From: CAIKZZ01 sp036742455
GTDB lineage: Bacteria > Pseudomonadota > Gammaproteobacteria > Steroidobacterales > Steroidobacteraceae
Length of the DNA stretch: 64,000 bases
NCBI GenBank assembly: GCA_036742455.1
Contig: DAINQU010000008.1
Coordinates: 79,570 to 143,569 of the forward strand
Reading direction: 5' to 3'
Below the pieces are notes generated by a model that was given only the letters and a program-made list of their open reading frames with translations, had not been told where the DNA came from and did no database searches. Positions 38,887 through 47,102 of the stretch are shown in pieces. The first letter of the stretch is position 1. Each line of letters opens with the position of its first letter. Position numbers and translations under genes: made by a program.

Positions 38887-41226
38887 TTGGCTGAGTCGGC
38901 AACCCAGGGTCGGGGCAAAACCGATCGAGTGACGCACGCTCTATCGCGTGGGGTGCGCGAGGGCGCGTTCCTCCTGCTCGCGGTGGCCGCATTGCTGTTG
39001 TTGTTGGCGCTCGTCAGTTACGACGGCGACGACCCGGGCTTTACGAGCACCGGTGCCCCCGGTCGCGTCGCCAATTGGATCGGTCCGGGCGGGGCGTGGC
39101 TGGCCGACGTCTTCATCACGTTGTTCGGCGGCGCATCCTTCTTGTTTCCGGTCGTTGCAGCGGCGGCGGCGTGGACGTACTTCCGGACGCGCCTCGACGA
39201 GACAGAGACGCATCGGATCGTCTGGCTGTGGCGCGGCGCGGGGTTTCTCGGCACGCTCGCCACGACCGCGGCGCTCGGGACGTTGCACTTTGTCACGCAT
39301 CGGTATCCCGATTCGGCCGGCGGTGTCTTCGGTCACTTGGTCGGCGATGCCGCGCGCGGCTCGCTCGGTTTTCTCGGCGGCACGCTCCTGCTGCTGGCGC
39401 TGTGGTTCGCCTCTGTCCCACTCTGCACCGGCATTTCGTGGCTGACCGTGATGGACACCATCGGGCGGTCGATCTTCCGGTTCGATCGCTGGGTGCGCGC
39501 GACCATCGCGACTCGCCGTGACAAGGCGATCGGCGAGGAGAAGAAGGCTGAGCGCGCTGAGGTTAAGCGCGAAGAGAAGAAGAAAGCCGAACACAAAGCG
39601 CCGGTGCGTATCGAGGCGCCGGCACCCGTGATCGTCAAGAGCGAACGGGTGCTCAAAGAGAAGCAGGTCGACGCGTTCGCGCGCGAGTCCAACGGCGAGT
39701 TGCCGGCGCTGTCGCTGCTGAACGATCCGCCGCCGCGGATCGAGGGGTACTCGACCGAGTCGCTCGAAGCGATCTCGCGCCTCGTCGAGATCAAACTGCG
39801 CGACTTCGGCGTTGAGGTCGAAGTCGTCGCCGTGCACCCGGGCCCGGTCGTCACGCGCTTCGAACTGCGCCCGGCTGCCGGCGTCAAAGTCAGTCAGATC
39901 ACGGGTCTGTCCAAGGATATCGCGCGCGCCTTGTCCGCCGTCAGCGTCCGCGTGGTGGAGAACATTCCCGGCAAGAGTGTCATCGGGCTTGAGATCCCGA
40001 ACGAGAAGCGCGAGACGGTCACGCTCGGTGAGATCTTGCGCTCGAAGGCCTACGACGAGGTGGCTTCGCCGCTCACCTTGGCGCTCGGCAAGGACATCGG
40101 CGGTCTGCCGATCGTCGCCGACTTGGGCAAGATGCCGCACCTCTTGATCGCCGGCACGACCGGCTCGGGTAAGAGCGTCGGCATCAACGCCATGATCCTG
40201 TCGCTGTTGTACAAAGCGACCGCCGAAAACGTGCGGATGATCATGGTGGATCCGAAGATGCTGGAGCTCTCGGTCTACGAGGGAATTCCGCATCTGCTCG
40301 CGCCGGTGGTCACGGACATGAAGCAGGCCGCGAACGCGCTGCGCTGGTGCGTCGCGGAGATGGAGCGCCGCTATTACCTCATGGCCGCCCTCGGCGTGCG
40401 CAACATCGCCGGCTACAACAAGAAAGTGAAGGACGCCGCGGCGAGCGGAAAGCCGATCCCGGACCCGGTGCTGATGCAGCGTCTGCAAGCCGGCGAGAAG
40501 GATTTGTTGGACCCGCAGACCGGCGACGTGGCCCCGTGTCAGCACCTGCCGTACATCGTGGTGGTGATCGACGAGCTCGCCGATCTCATGATGATCGTCG
40601 GTAAGAAGGTCGAAGAGCTCATCGCGCGCCTCGCACAGAAGGCGCGTGCGTCCGGTATCCACCTGATCCTCGCCACTCAACGCCCCTCCGTTGACGTCAT
40701 CACGGGTCTCATCAAAGCCAACATTCCGACGCGTATCGCGTTCCAGGTCTCCGCGAAAGTCGACTCGCGCACGATCTTGGACCAGAGCGGTGCCGAGTCG
40801 CTGCTCGGTAACGGTGACATGCTGTACCTGCAACCCGGTACCTCGCTGCCGGTGCGCGTCCACGGCGCCTTCGTGGACGATCCCGAAGTGCATCGCGTGG
40901 TCGCGGCCCTGCGGGTGAAAAACCCCAACTACGACGAGTCGGTGCTCGACGGCCCCCGCGGACCGCTGGCGGGCATCTCGGGCGAAGAGGGCGGCGGCGA
41001 AGGCGGCTCCGGCGGCAGTGACAGCGACCCGCTCTACGACGAGGCCGTGCGTATCGTGGCGGAGACCCGTAAGGCGTCCGTCTCGGGTATCCAGCGTCGC
41101 CTGAAGATCGGTTACAACCGCGCAGCGCGGCTGGTGGAACAGATGGAAGCGGAAGGCATGGTCGGCGCCTTGGAGTCCAACGGGAACCGCCAAGTGCTGA
41201 TGCCCGAACCGGCGGGCGACCGATGA
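38887..41226 (+). CDS. ftsK: DNA translocase FtsK
   Basis: A 779-residue division-site DNA motor. Four N-terminal transmembrane segments (up to about residue 185), a short charged linker rich in Lys/Glu, then the motor domain with Walker A GTTGSGKSVGIN (about residue 424), Walker B VVVIDELADLMM and the C-terminal gamma winged helix (TRKASVSGIQRRLKIGYNRAARLVEQME) that reads polar KOPS sites. The start is TTG at 38887, with GAGG seven bases upstream. The linker is much shorter than in E. coli FtsK, as in most non-enteric species. It overlaps lolA by ATGA. Confidence 0.96.
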   Translation: MAESATQGRGKTDRVTHALSRGVREGAFLLLAVAALLLLLALVSYDGDDPGFTSTGAPGRVANWIGPGGAWLADVFITLFGGASFLFPVVAAAAAWTYFRTRLDETETHRIVWLWRGAGFLGTLATTAALGTLHFVTHRYPDSAGGVFGHLVGDAARGSLGFLGGTLLLLALWFASVPLCTGISWLTVMDTIGRSIFRFDRWVRATIATRRDKAIGEEKKAERAEVKREEKKKAEHKAPVRIEAPAPVIVKSERVLKEKQVDAFARESNGELPALSLLNDPPPRIEGYSTESLEAISRLVEIKLRDFGVEVEVVAVHPGPVVTRFELRPAAGVKVSQITGLSKDIARALSAVSVRVVENIPGKSVIGLEIPNEKRETVTLGEILRSKAYDEVASPLTLALGKDIGGLPIVADLGKMPHLLIAGTTGSGKSVGINAMILSLLYKATAENVRMIMVDPKMLELSVYEGIPHLLAPVVTDMKQAANALRWCVAEMERRYYLMAALGVRNIAGYNKKVKDAAASGKPIPDPVLMQRLQAGEKDLLDPQTGDVAPCQHLPYIVVVIDELADLMMIVGKKVEELIARLAQKARASGIHLILATQRPSVDVITGLIKANIPTRIAFQVSAKVDSRTILDQSGAESLLGNGDMLYLQPGTSLPVRVHGAFVDDPEVHRVVAALRVKNPNYDESVLDGPRGPLAGISGEEGGGEGGSGGSDSDPLYDEAVRIVAETRKASVSGIQRRLKIGYNRAARLVEQMEAEGMVGALESNGNRQVLMPEPAGDR

Positions 41227-41849
41227 CGCGCGTCCTTGCCGGGCTGGCGCTGCTGCTCACGTTCGCTGCGCTGACGGCACGCGCCGACGACGCCGGCGTG
41301 GCCCAACGCCTGGAGCAGACGCTCGCCGCGTTGAGTTCGGTGCGCGCTGACTTTACCCAAGAGTTGCGCCGCTCGGAGACCGCGCCGGTCGAGCGCGCCG
41401 CGGGCACGTTCACGGTGAAAAAGCCGGGTCGCTTTCGCTGGGACTACCGGACGCCAGAACAGGTGATCGTGTGCGACGGCGAGCGCCTGTGGCTGTACGA
41501 CCCGGAGCTGGAACAGGCGACGGTCAAGAAGGTCCGCGAGGCGTTGGCTCAGACGCCGGCGATGATTTTGTCGGGGGAGTCGAAGGTCAGCGACCACTAC
41601 GTGATCCACGACGGCGGTACTGTCGGTGGGCTGCAGATGGCCGTGCTCACGCCGAAAGCCGCCAACGGGGATTTTCGTGAAGTCCGGATTGGGCTCTCGG
41701 GTACGGACCTGCGGCGGTTGGAGTTCGTCGATCGCTTGAACCAACGCACGACCATCGAGTTGACCCATGTCGAGCGTAATCCGGCGCTCAAAGACACGCT
41801 GTTCACCTTCACGCCACCGCCCGGTGTCGACGTGATTGGGGCCCACTGA
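41223..41849 (+). CDS. lolA: Outer-membrane lipoprotein carrier LolA
   Basis: A 208-residue periplasmic chaperone that carries lipoproteins from LolCDE to LolB. Signal peptide MTRVLAGLALLLTFAALTARA; mature body with LAALSSVRADFTQELRR, GTFTVKKPGRFRWDYRTPEQVIVCDGERLWLYDPELEQATVKKV and NPALKDTLFTFTPPPGVDV. These are diagnostic. Its ATG lies in the ftsK stop and its stop overlaps the start of the next gene by one base. Confidence 0.97.
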   Translation: MTRVLAGLALLLTFAALTARADDAGVAQRLEQTLAALSSVRADFTQELRRSETAPVERAAGTFTVKKPGRFRWDYRTPEQVIVCDGERLWLYDPELEQATVKKVREALAQTPAMILSGESKVSDHYVIHDGGTVGGLQMAVLTPKAANGDFREVRIGLSGTDLRRLEFVDRLNQRTTIELTHVERNPALKDTLFTFTPPPGVDVIGAH

Positions 41850-42238
41850 TGCTGCCGCTGCGCTGGCGATCGCTGTGGCTCGGTATCGGTGCGCTCGGCA
41901 TAGGCCTTGCGTTTGTGCTGAGCTTGTGGCCGCACGGCGCACCGGGGCTTGCGAACGTGCCGGACAAAGTGCAGCACCTCGCCGGTTATGGGATGGTCGT
42001 GACGTGGTTTGTGGGCGTGCTGCCGCGCCGCTACTACGTCTGGGTGTTCGTGGGTGCTGTGCTGCTCGGCGGTCTGATCGAGATCCTGCAGTCGTTCACC
42101 GAGACGCGCCAAGCCGATTGGGCGGACGAAGCGGCCAACACCGTCGGTGCCGGGCTCGGGCTTGGGTTGGCTTACCTCGGCCTCGGCGGATGGGCGGCGA
42201 CGCTCGAGCGGTGGTTGGGTTTGCACCGCGCTCGGTGA
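41849..42238 (+). CDS. VanZ-like small membrane protein
   Basis: A 129-residue protein with four hydrophobic segments. VPDKVQHLAGYGMVVTWFV and GGLIEILQSFTETRQADWADEAANTVGAGLGLGLAY match the VanZ-like family (DK-x-x-H near the second helix, E-x-x-Q, R-x-x-D-x-x-D/E-N). In glycopeptide resistance VanZ lowers teicoplanin sensitivity, but most chromosomal homologues have no known role. Position between lolA and rarA is typical of Xanthomonadales. Confidence 0.82.
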   Translation: MLPLRWRSLWLGIGALGIGLAFVLSLWPHGAPGLANVPDKVQHLAGYGMVVTWFVGVLPRRYYVWVFVGAVLLGGLIEILQSFTETRQADWADEAANTVGAGLGLGLAYLGLGGWAATLERWLGLHRAR

Positions 42239-42261
42239 GCGCAACCCGTTAGACTCCTCGC

Positions 42262-43551
42262 ATGAGTGCTACCCCTTACCGCCCGTTGGCCGATCGCATG
42301 CGACCGGCGTCGGTCGACGATTTCGTCGGCCAAGCCCACGTGCTCGGCCCCGGCAAACCCTTGCGGCGCTTGCTCGAAGGCCACTCGCTGCATTCGATCA
42401 TCCTCTGGGGCCCCCCGGGCACCGGGAAGACGACATTGGCGCGCCTCGTGGCCGGCGCCGCCGGGGCGCAATACGAGTCGCTCTCGGCCGTGTTGGCCGG
42501 CGTCAAAGACATTCGTGAGGTGGTGGAGCGGGCGCGCCAAGCGCGTGCAGCGTCCGGCCGGCCGACCGTGTTGTTCCTCGACGAGGTGCACCGCTTCAAC
42601 AAGGCGCAGCAAGACACGTTCTTGCCCTTCGTCGAGGACGGCACCCTGATTTTTGTCGGAGCAACCACCGAGAACCCCTCGTTCGAAGTGAACGGCGCCT
42701 TGCTGTCACGCGCGCGTGTGTACGTGCTCAAAGGCCTCACGGTCGCCGATCTCGAGGCCGTCGTGGACCGGGCGCTCTCGGACACCGAACGCGGTCTTGG
42801 CGCCCGGGAACTGTCCATCGAGGCCGCGGCGCGCACGCGACTCGCGGCTGCGGCGGACGGTGACGCCCGGCGGTTGCTGAATTTGGTGGAAGTGGCGGCA
42901 GACTTGGCCGTGGCGGCCGGCTCGAGCGTGATCACCGAGGCGATGGCACAAGAGCTGGAGCAGGGCGGTGTACGGCGCTTCGACAAGGGCGGCGACGCGT
43001 TCTACGACCAGATCTCCGCGTTGCACAAGTCGGTCCGCGGCAGCGACCCGGATGCGGCGCTCTACTGGTTTTGTCGGATGTTGGACGGCGGCGCCGATCC
43101 CCTGTACGTGGGCCGGCGGGTGCTGCGCATGGCCAGCGAAGACATCGGCAACGCCGATCCGCGCGGCCTGTCGATCGTCACGGACGCGCTCGCAGCCTTT
43201 GAGCGTCTGGGCAGTCCCGAAGGGGAATTGGCGCTCGCGCAGGCGGTGATTTATCTCGCGGTCGCACCCAAGAGCAATGCGGTGTACACCGCCTACAAAT
43301 CGGCTCGGGCCGACGCGGAGTCGCTCGGGTCCTTGCCGGTGCCGATGGCGATCCGCAACGCGCCGACGCGGCTGATGAAAGACTTGGGCCATGGGGCGGG
43401 CTACCGGTATGACCACGACGAAGACGGTCATGCGGCCGGCCAACGGTATTTCCCGGACGAGATGACCCCCAGAACCTATTACAATCCCGTCCCGCGCGGA
43501 CTGGAGATCAAGATCCGCGAAGCCGTCCTTCGCCGCCGCGGCGGGGGTTGA
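42262..43551 (+). CDS. rarA: Replication-associated recombination protein RarA (MgsA)
   Basis: A 429-residue AAA+ ATPase related to clamp loaders and eukaryotic WRNIP1; it acts at stalled replication forks. Marks: PLADRMRPASVDDFVGQAHVLG, Walker A GPPGTGKTTLARL, Walker B VLFLDEVHRFNK, sensor TTENPSFEVNGALLSR, and C-terminal YKSARADAESLGSLPVPMAIRNAPTRLMKDLGHGAGY. Length and order are canonical. It stands between lolA-vanZ and serS as in many Gammaproteobacteria. Confidence 0.97.
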   Translation: MSATPYRPLADRMRPASVDDFVGQAHVLGPGKPLRRLLEGHSLHSIILWGPPGTGKTTLARLVAGAAGAQYESLSAVLAGVKDIREVVERARQARAASGRPTVLFLDEVHRFNKAQQDTFLPFVEDGTLIFVGATTENPSFEVNGALLSRARVYVLKGLTVADLEAVVDRALSDTERGLGARELSIEAAARTRLAAAADGDARRLLNLVEVAADLAVAAGSSVITEAMAQELEQGGVRRFDKGGDAFYDQISALHKSVRGSDPDAALYWFCRMLDGGADPLYVGRRVLRMASEDIGNADPRGLSIVTDALAAFERLGSPEGELALAQAVIYLAVAPKSNAVYTAYKSARADAESLGSLPVPMAIRNAPTRLMKDLGHGAGYRYDHDEDGHAAGQRYFPDEMTPRTYYNPVPRGLEIKIREAVLRRRGGG

Positions 43552-43576
43552 GGCCTTATTTTTGTAGAGGTTGACC

Positions 43577-44848
43577 GTGCTCGATCCGAAGTTACTCCGT
43601 ACCGAACCCGAACGCGTCGCCGCGAATCTCGCGCGTCGCGGTTTTACGCTGGATCTGGCCGCATGGGCGGCGTTGGAAGCGCGCCGCAAGGACGTGCAGG
43701 TCCGTACGGATCAATTGCGCAGCGAGCGCAATGCCCGCTCCAAAGCCATCGGCATGGCGAAGGGCAAGGGCGAGGACGTGGCGCCGCTGATGGCGCAGGT
43801 CGAGCAGTTGGGGGCCGATCTGGCGGCCGCCGAAGCGCAGTTTGGACCCATCCAGGCGGAGGTCGACGCCTTCGCGCTGCAATTGCCGAATCTGTTGCAC
43901 GACTCGGTGCCCGACGGTGCCGATGAAAGCGCCAACGTCGAAGTGCGCCGCAGTGGCGTGCCACGCGCCTTTGATTTCGAGCCCAAGGATCACGTGGCGC
44001 TCGGTGAAGGCCTGGGCGGTCTGGATTTTGAAACCGCCGGCAAGCTCTCCGGCAGCCGCTTCTCGATCCTCAAAGGCCCGCTGGCCCGACTGCACCGGGC
44101 TCTCGCGCAGTTCATGCTGGATCTGCACACCACCGAGCACGGTTACACCGAGGCGTACGTTCCGTACCTGGTGACGCGCGAGACGCTGACCGGCACCGGG
44201 CAGTTACCCAAGTTTGAGCAGGATCTGTTCAAAGTTGCCGGGGAGCGCGAGTTGTTCCTCATTCCGACCGCCGAAGTGCCGGTCACCAATTTTGCGCGCG
44301 ATGCGATTCTCGAAGGCGAGACGCTGCCGCTGCGGATGGTGGCGCACACGCCGTGCTTCCGCTCCGAGGCGGGCGCGGCGGGTAAGGACACCCGCGGCCT
44401 CATTCGCCAGCACCAGTTCGACAAGGTGGAGTTGGTGCATTTGGTGAAGCCCGAGCAGTCCTACGAGGCGCTCGAGGCCATGGTCACGCACGCGGGAACC
44501 GTGTTGGACAAGCTCGGTCTGCCGTATCGCGTGATTGCACTGTGCAGTGGCGACATCGGCTTTGGCGCGGCGAAGACCTACGACCTGGAAGTCTGGTTGC
44601 CGGGGCAGGCGAAGTATCGCGAAATCTCCTCCTGCTCGAACTGCGAGTCGTTCCAGGCGCGGCGGATGCAGGCGCGGTTCCGCAATGCGGCGGGCAAGCC
44701 GGAGTTGCTGCACACGTTGAACGGATCGGGCGTTGCGGTCGGGCGAGCGATGGTCGCCGTGCTGGAAAACTACCAGCAGGCCGACGGCAGCGTCGTGGTG
44801 CCTGAGGTGTTGCGCCCCTACATGGGCGGGCTCGAGCGCATCGTGTAA
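43577..44848 (+). CDS. serS: Seryl-tRNA synthetase
   Basis: A 423-residue class II synthetase. The N-terminal coiled-coil arm (about 30-110) is followed by motif 2 (MVAHTPCFRSEAGAAGKDTRGLIRQHQFDKVEL) and motif 3 (LNGSGVAVGRAMVAVLENYQQADGSVVVPEVLRPYMGG). GTG at 43577 is chosen: AGAGG lies six bases upstream and the protein then starts LDPKLLR as in the family. tRNA-Ser(UGA) is encoded 860 bases downstream. Confidence 0.97.
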   Translation: MLDPKLLRTEPERVAANLARRGFTLDLAAWAALEARRKDVQVRTDQLRSERNARSKAIGMAKGKGEDVAPLMAQVEQLGADLAAAEAQFGPIQAEVDAFALQLPNLLHDSVPDGADESANVEVRRSGVPRAFDFEPKDHVALGEGLGGLDFETAGKLSGSRFSILKGPLARLHRALAQFMLDLHTTEHGYTEAYVPYLVTRETLTGTGQLPKFEQDLFKVAGERELFLIPTAEVPVTNFARDAILEGETLPLRMVAHTPCFRSEAGAAGKDTRGLIRQHQFDKVELVHLVKPEQSYEALEAMVTHAGTVLDKLGLPYRVIALCSGDIGFGAAKTYDLEVWLPGQAKYREISSCSNCESFQARRMQARFRNAAGKPELLHTLNGSGVAVGRAMVAVLENYQQADGSVVVPEVLRPYMGGLERIV

Positions 44849-44896
44849 CGGTGCGCCACTCAGCCGACCGCCTATCGGTCGGCCGGTGAGGTTGCA

Positions 44897-44929
44897 AAAG
44901 GCCGAGGGGGCAATGTCCCCTCGGCCTTT
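44897..44929. terminator. Bidirectional Rho-independent terminator between serS and the BI-1 gene
   Basis: Perfect 13-bp stem AAAGGCCGAGGGG (44897-44909) / CCCCTCGGCCTTT (44917-44929) with loop GCAATGT and an A-run / T-run at the base. It serves both convergent genes. Confidence 0.9.
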
Positions 44930-44935
44930 CGTTTA

Positions 44936-45619
44936 CTAACGGCGATCGCTGGCGCCGAGGATCCGCAGCAAGCTGAGGAACAGATTGTAGATCGACACGT
45001 ACAGCGACACGGTGGCGGTGATGTAGTTGCGTTCGCCGCCGTTCACGATCTCGCCCGTCTGCCACAGGATCATGCCGCTCGAGACGAGCGCGAACATGCC
45101 GGAGACGGCAAGCGACAACGCTTCCATGTGGAAGAATATCGCGACGAGGCCGAGCAAGAACGCGATCATCGAGCCGACGAACAAGAAGCTCGCCATGAAC
45201 TCAAAGCGCTTCTTAGAGAACACCGCGTAGCCAGACAAGGACAGGAACGTCGCCCCGGTGACGCCCAGTGCCGTCATTACGATCGACGAGCCGTTCGGCA
45301 AGGCGCGGATGTACAAGGACAGGATCGGGCCCAAGGTCAGGCCCATGAAGCCGGTGAGGGCGAACACGAGGCCGACGCCGACGGCGCTTGTCTTGAAGCG
45401 CTCGATCGCGAAGAGCAGGCCGTAGAACACGACCAGCGTGATCAGTACGCCCGGGTACGGCCAACCGTAGGCCATTGACGCGCCAGCGGTGAGCGCGCTG
45501 AACAGGAGCGACGCGGACAAGAGCAGGTAGGTGTTCTTGAGCACCCGCTGCGCATCCGTATCGGCGCGTGAGCCGAGGCGGGTGGCGGTTGAATCGATAA
45601 TTAGCGGATTACGGTCCAT
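44936..45619 (-). CDS. Bax inhibitor-1/YccA family membrane protein
   Basis: A 227-residue protein with seven predicted transmembrane segments. The N-terminus NPLIIDSTATRLGSRADTDAQRVLKNTYLLLSASLLFSAL and the C-terminal SLYVSIYNLFLSLLRILGASDRR are characteristic of the YccA/YbhL subgroup of BI-1 (UPF0005). YccA modulates the FtsH protease in E. coli; other members are pH-sensitive calcium leaks. GGAGG lies six bases upstream of the ATG. Confidence 0.93.
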   Translation of the reverse strand: MDRNPLIIDSTATRLGSRADTDAQRVLKNTYLLLSASLLFSALTAGASMAYGWPYPGVLITLVVFYGLLFAIERFKTSAVGVGLVFALTGFMGLTLGPILSLYIRALPNGSSIVMTALGVTGATFLSLSGYAVFSKKRFEFMASFLFVGSMIAFLLGLVAIFFHMEALSLAVSGMFALVSSGMILWQTGEIVNGGERNYITATVSLYVSIYNLFLSLLRILGASDRR

Positions 45620-45646
45620 CGAAGTCCTCCAGAGACGGTGTGCCTC

Positions 45647-45654
45647 AGTATAAT
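45647..45654. promoter_or_regulatory. Back-to-back -10 boxes for the BI-1 gene and tRNA-Ser
   Basis: TATAAT (45649-45654, plus) overlaps TATACT (45652-45647, minus). Each is suitably placed for its gene, but neither has a good -35 match, so the assignment is tentative. Confidence 0.35.
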
Positions 45655-45707
45655 GGGGATGCAGGTTGCTTTTTCGACCCCCTGTCGCGCAGGGAGTTCA
45701 ACCCAGC

Positions 45708-45797
45708 GGTGGGGTGGCCGAGCGGTTTATGGCTCTAGTCTTGAAAACTAGCGAAGGTTAACGCCTTCCGTGGGTTCGAATCCCACCCCCACCGCCA
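45708..45797 (+). tRNA. tRNA-Ser(UGA)
   Basis: 90 bases including encoded CCA. Acceptor stem GGTGGGG pairs with CCCCACC, G discriminator, then CCA. Anticodon stem CTAGT/ACTAG with loop CTTGAAA gives anticodon TGA. The long variable arm (GAAGG...CCTTC) is typical of serine tRNAs. T arm GTGGG-TTCGAAT-CCCAC. Confidence 0.97.
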
Positions 45798-46122
45798 TTA
45801 AGTCTTTGATTTAAGATGCTTTTCGGATCATCCTCGGATATCTCCGCAGGGTGGCGGTCTTATGGGGTCGCGGCAGTCTCAGATGACTGTAATTGAGCCG
45901 ATCTAGGCCTAAATTTTCCGAAAGGTAATCCCGCCACACAATGGGGGGATTACCACTGCCGAATGACGCTAGATCAATCCGCTACTGAAAGCGGGTTGAC
46001 GTCGCGCCGTCGAACCCGGCTGCCGGTTCGAGTCATCCGGCCTGCACTCGCAGACGGGGTTTGGCGACGGTGGTCGTCTTGTTCCCACCACCTACTGACC
46101 CGGATCTGGTAAGGGTCCCACG
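45798..46122. other. Region downstream of tRNA-Ser with inverted repeats, no gene
   Basis: No credible gene in 325 bases. It contains a 9-bp inverted repeat GGTAATCCC (45924-45932) / GGGATTACC (45946-45954), and a second one, TCGAACC (46010-46016) / GGTTCGA (46025-46031), whose right arm plus GTC looks like a tRNA T-loop. No integrase or direct repeat of the tRNA 3' end was found. The position just after a tRNA gene fits a decayed integration site, but this is inference. Confidence 0.4.
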
Positions 46123-46156
46123 TTGAGATTGCGCATAATGTGCGATACATTGTATC
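46123..46156 (+). promoter_or_regulatory. Promoter and operator of the RelB/DinJ-YafQ pair
   Basis: TTGAGA (46123-46128), 17-base spacer, TACATT (46146-46151). Two adjacent palindromes cover it: GCGCATAATGTGC (46131-46143, two internal mismatches) and GATACATTGTATC (46144-46156, perfect about a central base). This matches the conditional autoregulation of type II antitoxins. Confidence 0.65.
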
Positions 46157-46182
46157 TCAATCAGGCGCAATAGGAGGCCGTC

Positions 46183-46464
46183 ATGGCTGCCACCACCACC
46201 ATGGTTCACGTCCGCGTGGACGAGAACGTCAAGGCGCAGGCTACAGAAACGTTGGCCGCGATGGGCCTGACGGTCTCCGATGCGATTCGCGTGTTCTTGA
46301 CCCGTGTCGTCGCCGACAGGGAACTGCCGTTCGCCCTCAAGGCACCTAACGTCACCAGCCGCGTCGCCATCACCGAGGCCGATGAGATCATCAAGAGCCG
46401 TCGCGCTCGCTTCGCAACCGCGGACGCGCTGCTGAATGACCTTGAAGAAACCGGCCGCAAGTAA
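46183..46464 (+). CDS. RelB/DinJ family antitoxin
   Basis: A 93-residue antitoxin. The N-terminal ribbon-helix-helix (MVHVRVDENVKAQATETLAAMGLTVSDAIRVFLTRVVADRELPF) is the DinJ pattern, and the C-terminal part (ITEADEIIKSRRARFATADALLNDLEE) would wrap the toxin. AGGAGG lies five bases upstream of the ATG. It overlaps the toxin gene by 29 bases and has its own promoter with palindromic operators. Confidence 0.9.
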   Translation: MAATTTMVHVRVDENVKAQATETLAAMGLTVSDAIRVFLTRVVADRELPFALKAPNVTSRVAITEADEIIKSRRARFATADALLNDLEETGRK

Positions 46465-46765
46465 GCGGGCGAACCTGCCTCGCGCGTCCGACTACACCAA
46501 GACCTTCCTCAAGGACTGGCGGCGCCTGTCCCACTCCGGCCGGTACGACATGCACCGGCTGAAAGAGGCCATGACGCTGCTGATCGCCAACGACGGGCCG
46601 CTGCCGCCGGAATGGCTCGACCACCCACTGACCGGTGACTGGGCAGGCCATCGCGAGTGTCACATCGGCGGAGACTTCCTGCTGATCGACACGCTCGATG
46701 ACTCAGGCAAGAGCGGCTTGGTCGTTTTCGTGCGTAGCGGGACTCACTCTGAACTGTTCTCGTAG
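46436..46765 (+). CDS. YafQ-type mRNA interferase toxin
   Basis: A 109-residue RelE-fold toxin. SDYTKTFLKDWRRLSHSGRYDMHRLKEAMTLLIANDGPLPPEWLDHPLTGDWAGHRECHIGGDFLLID matches YafQ, and FVRSGTHSELF holds the catalytic-type C-terminal His. The His and Asp residues used by YafQ (GHRECHIGGDFLL and TH) are in place, so the toxin looks functional. It cleaves mRNA at the ribosome in E. coli. A 29-base overlap with the antitoxin is longer than usual; an internal start cannot be excluded. Confidence 0.9.
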   Translation: MTLKKPAASKRANLPRASDYTKTFLKDWRRLSHSGRYDMHRLKEAMTLLIANDGPLPPEWLDHPLTGDWAGHRECHIGGDFLLIDTLDDSGKSGLVVFVRSGTHSELFS

Positions 46766-47102
46766 CCCGGGACGGAAGACTCGCCAGGGCGTGTCCTCGA
46801 TTTTTTGTTGACGGGCCAGAGGCGGGGGAGTGGCGATTGACTTGGATTCAGGACGCAGTTCCTCGATCGTATGTTGGGGCTGTACGGAGTTGTACTGCGG
46901 GAGCGCGTCGCCTCGGCGCCTTCCCAGGGAGGTGCCTGCGGCAGGAGCCGTTAGAGGCACGAGTGTAACGACTGCGAGGAGCATTGGCGTCCACACGAGT
47001 GGCCCTGAACGCGCCTCCCGGCGGTTTGCCGTGGCGCGCCTGACACACTGCCGTCGTGCGCCGTCCCCTATACTCAGCCCATCCAATCAGGGGGTAGTCG
47101 CT
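46766..47102. other. Intergenic region before the carboxylesterase
   Basis: 337 bases in which no gene was recognised on either strand. A TATACT box (47069-47074) about 30 bases before the carboxylesterase ATG is a possible -10; the nearest -35-like hexamer is too far away (23 bases). Confidence 0.4.

Noticed and set aside
38941..41193. A 750-codon open frame antisense to ftsK, and a similar one at 36628-38853 antisense to trxB and the acyltransferase gene
   Set aside because: Both lie opposite certain genes, show shadow composition and cross gene borders without ribosome sites.
45798..46122. A second tRNA gene suggested by GGTTCGAGTC
   Set aside because: Only a T-loop-like piece is present; there is no acceptor, D or anticodon arm in the right positions.
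46766..47102. Possible insertion-sequence remnant before the carboxylesterase
   Set aside because: No transposase motif or terminal repeats could be found on either strand.
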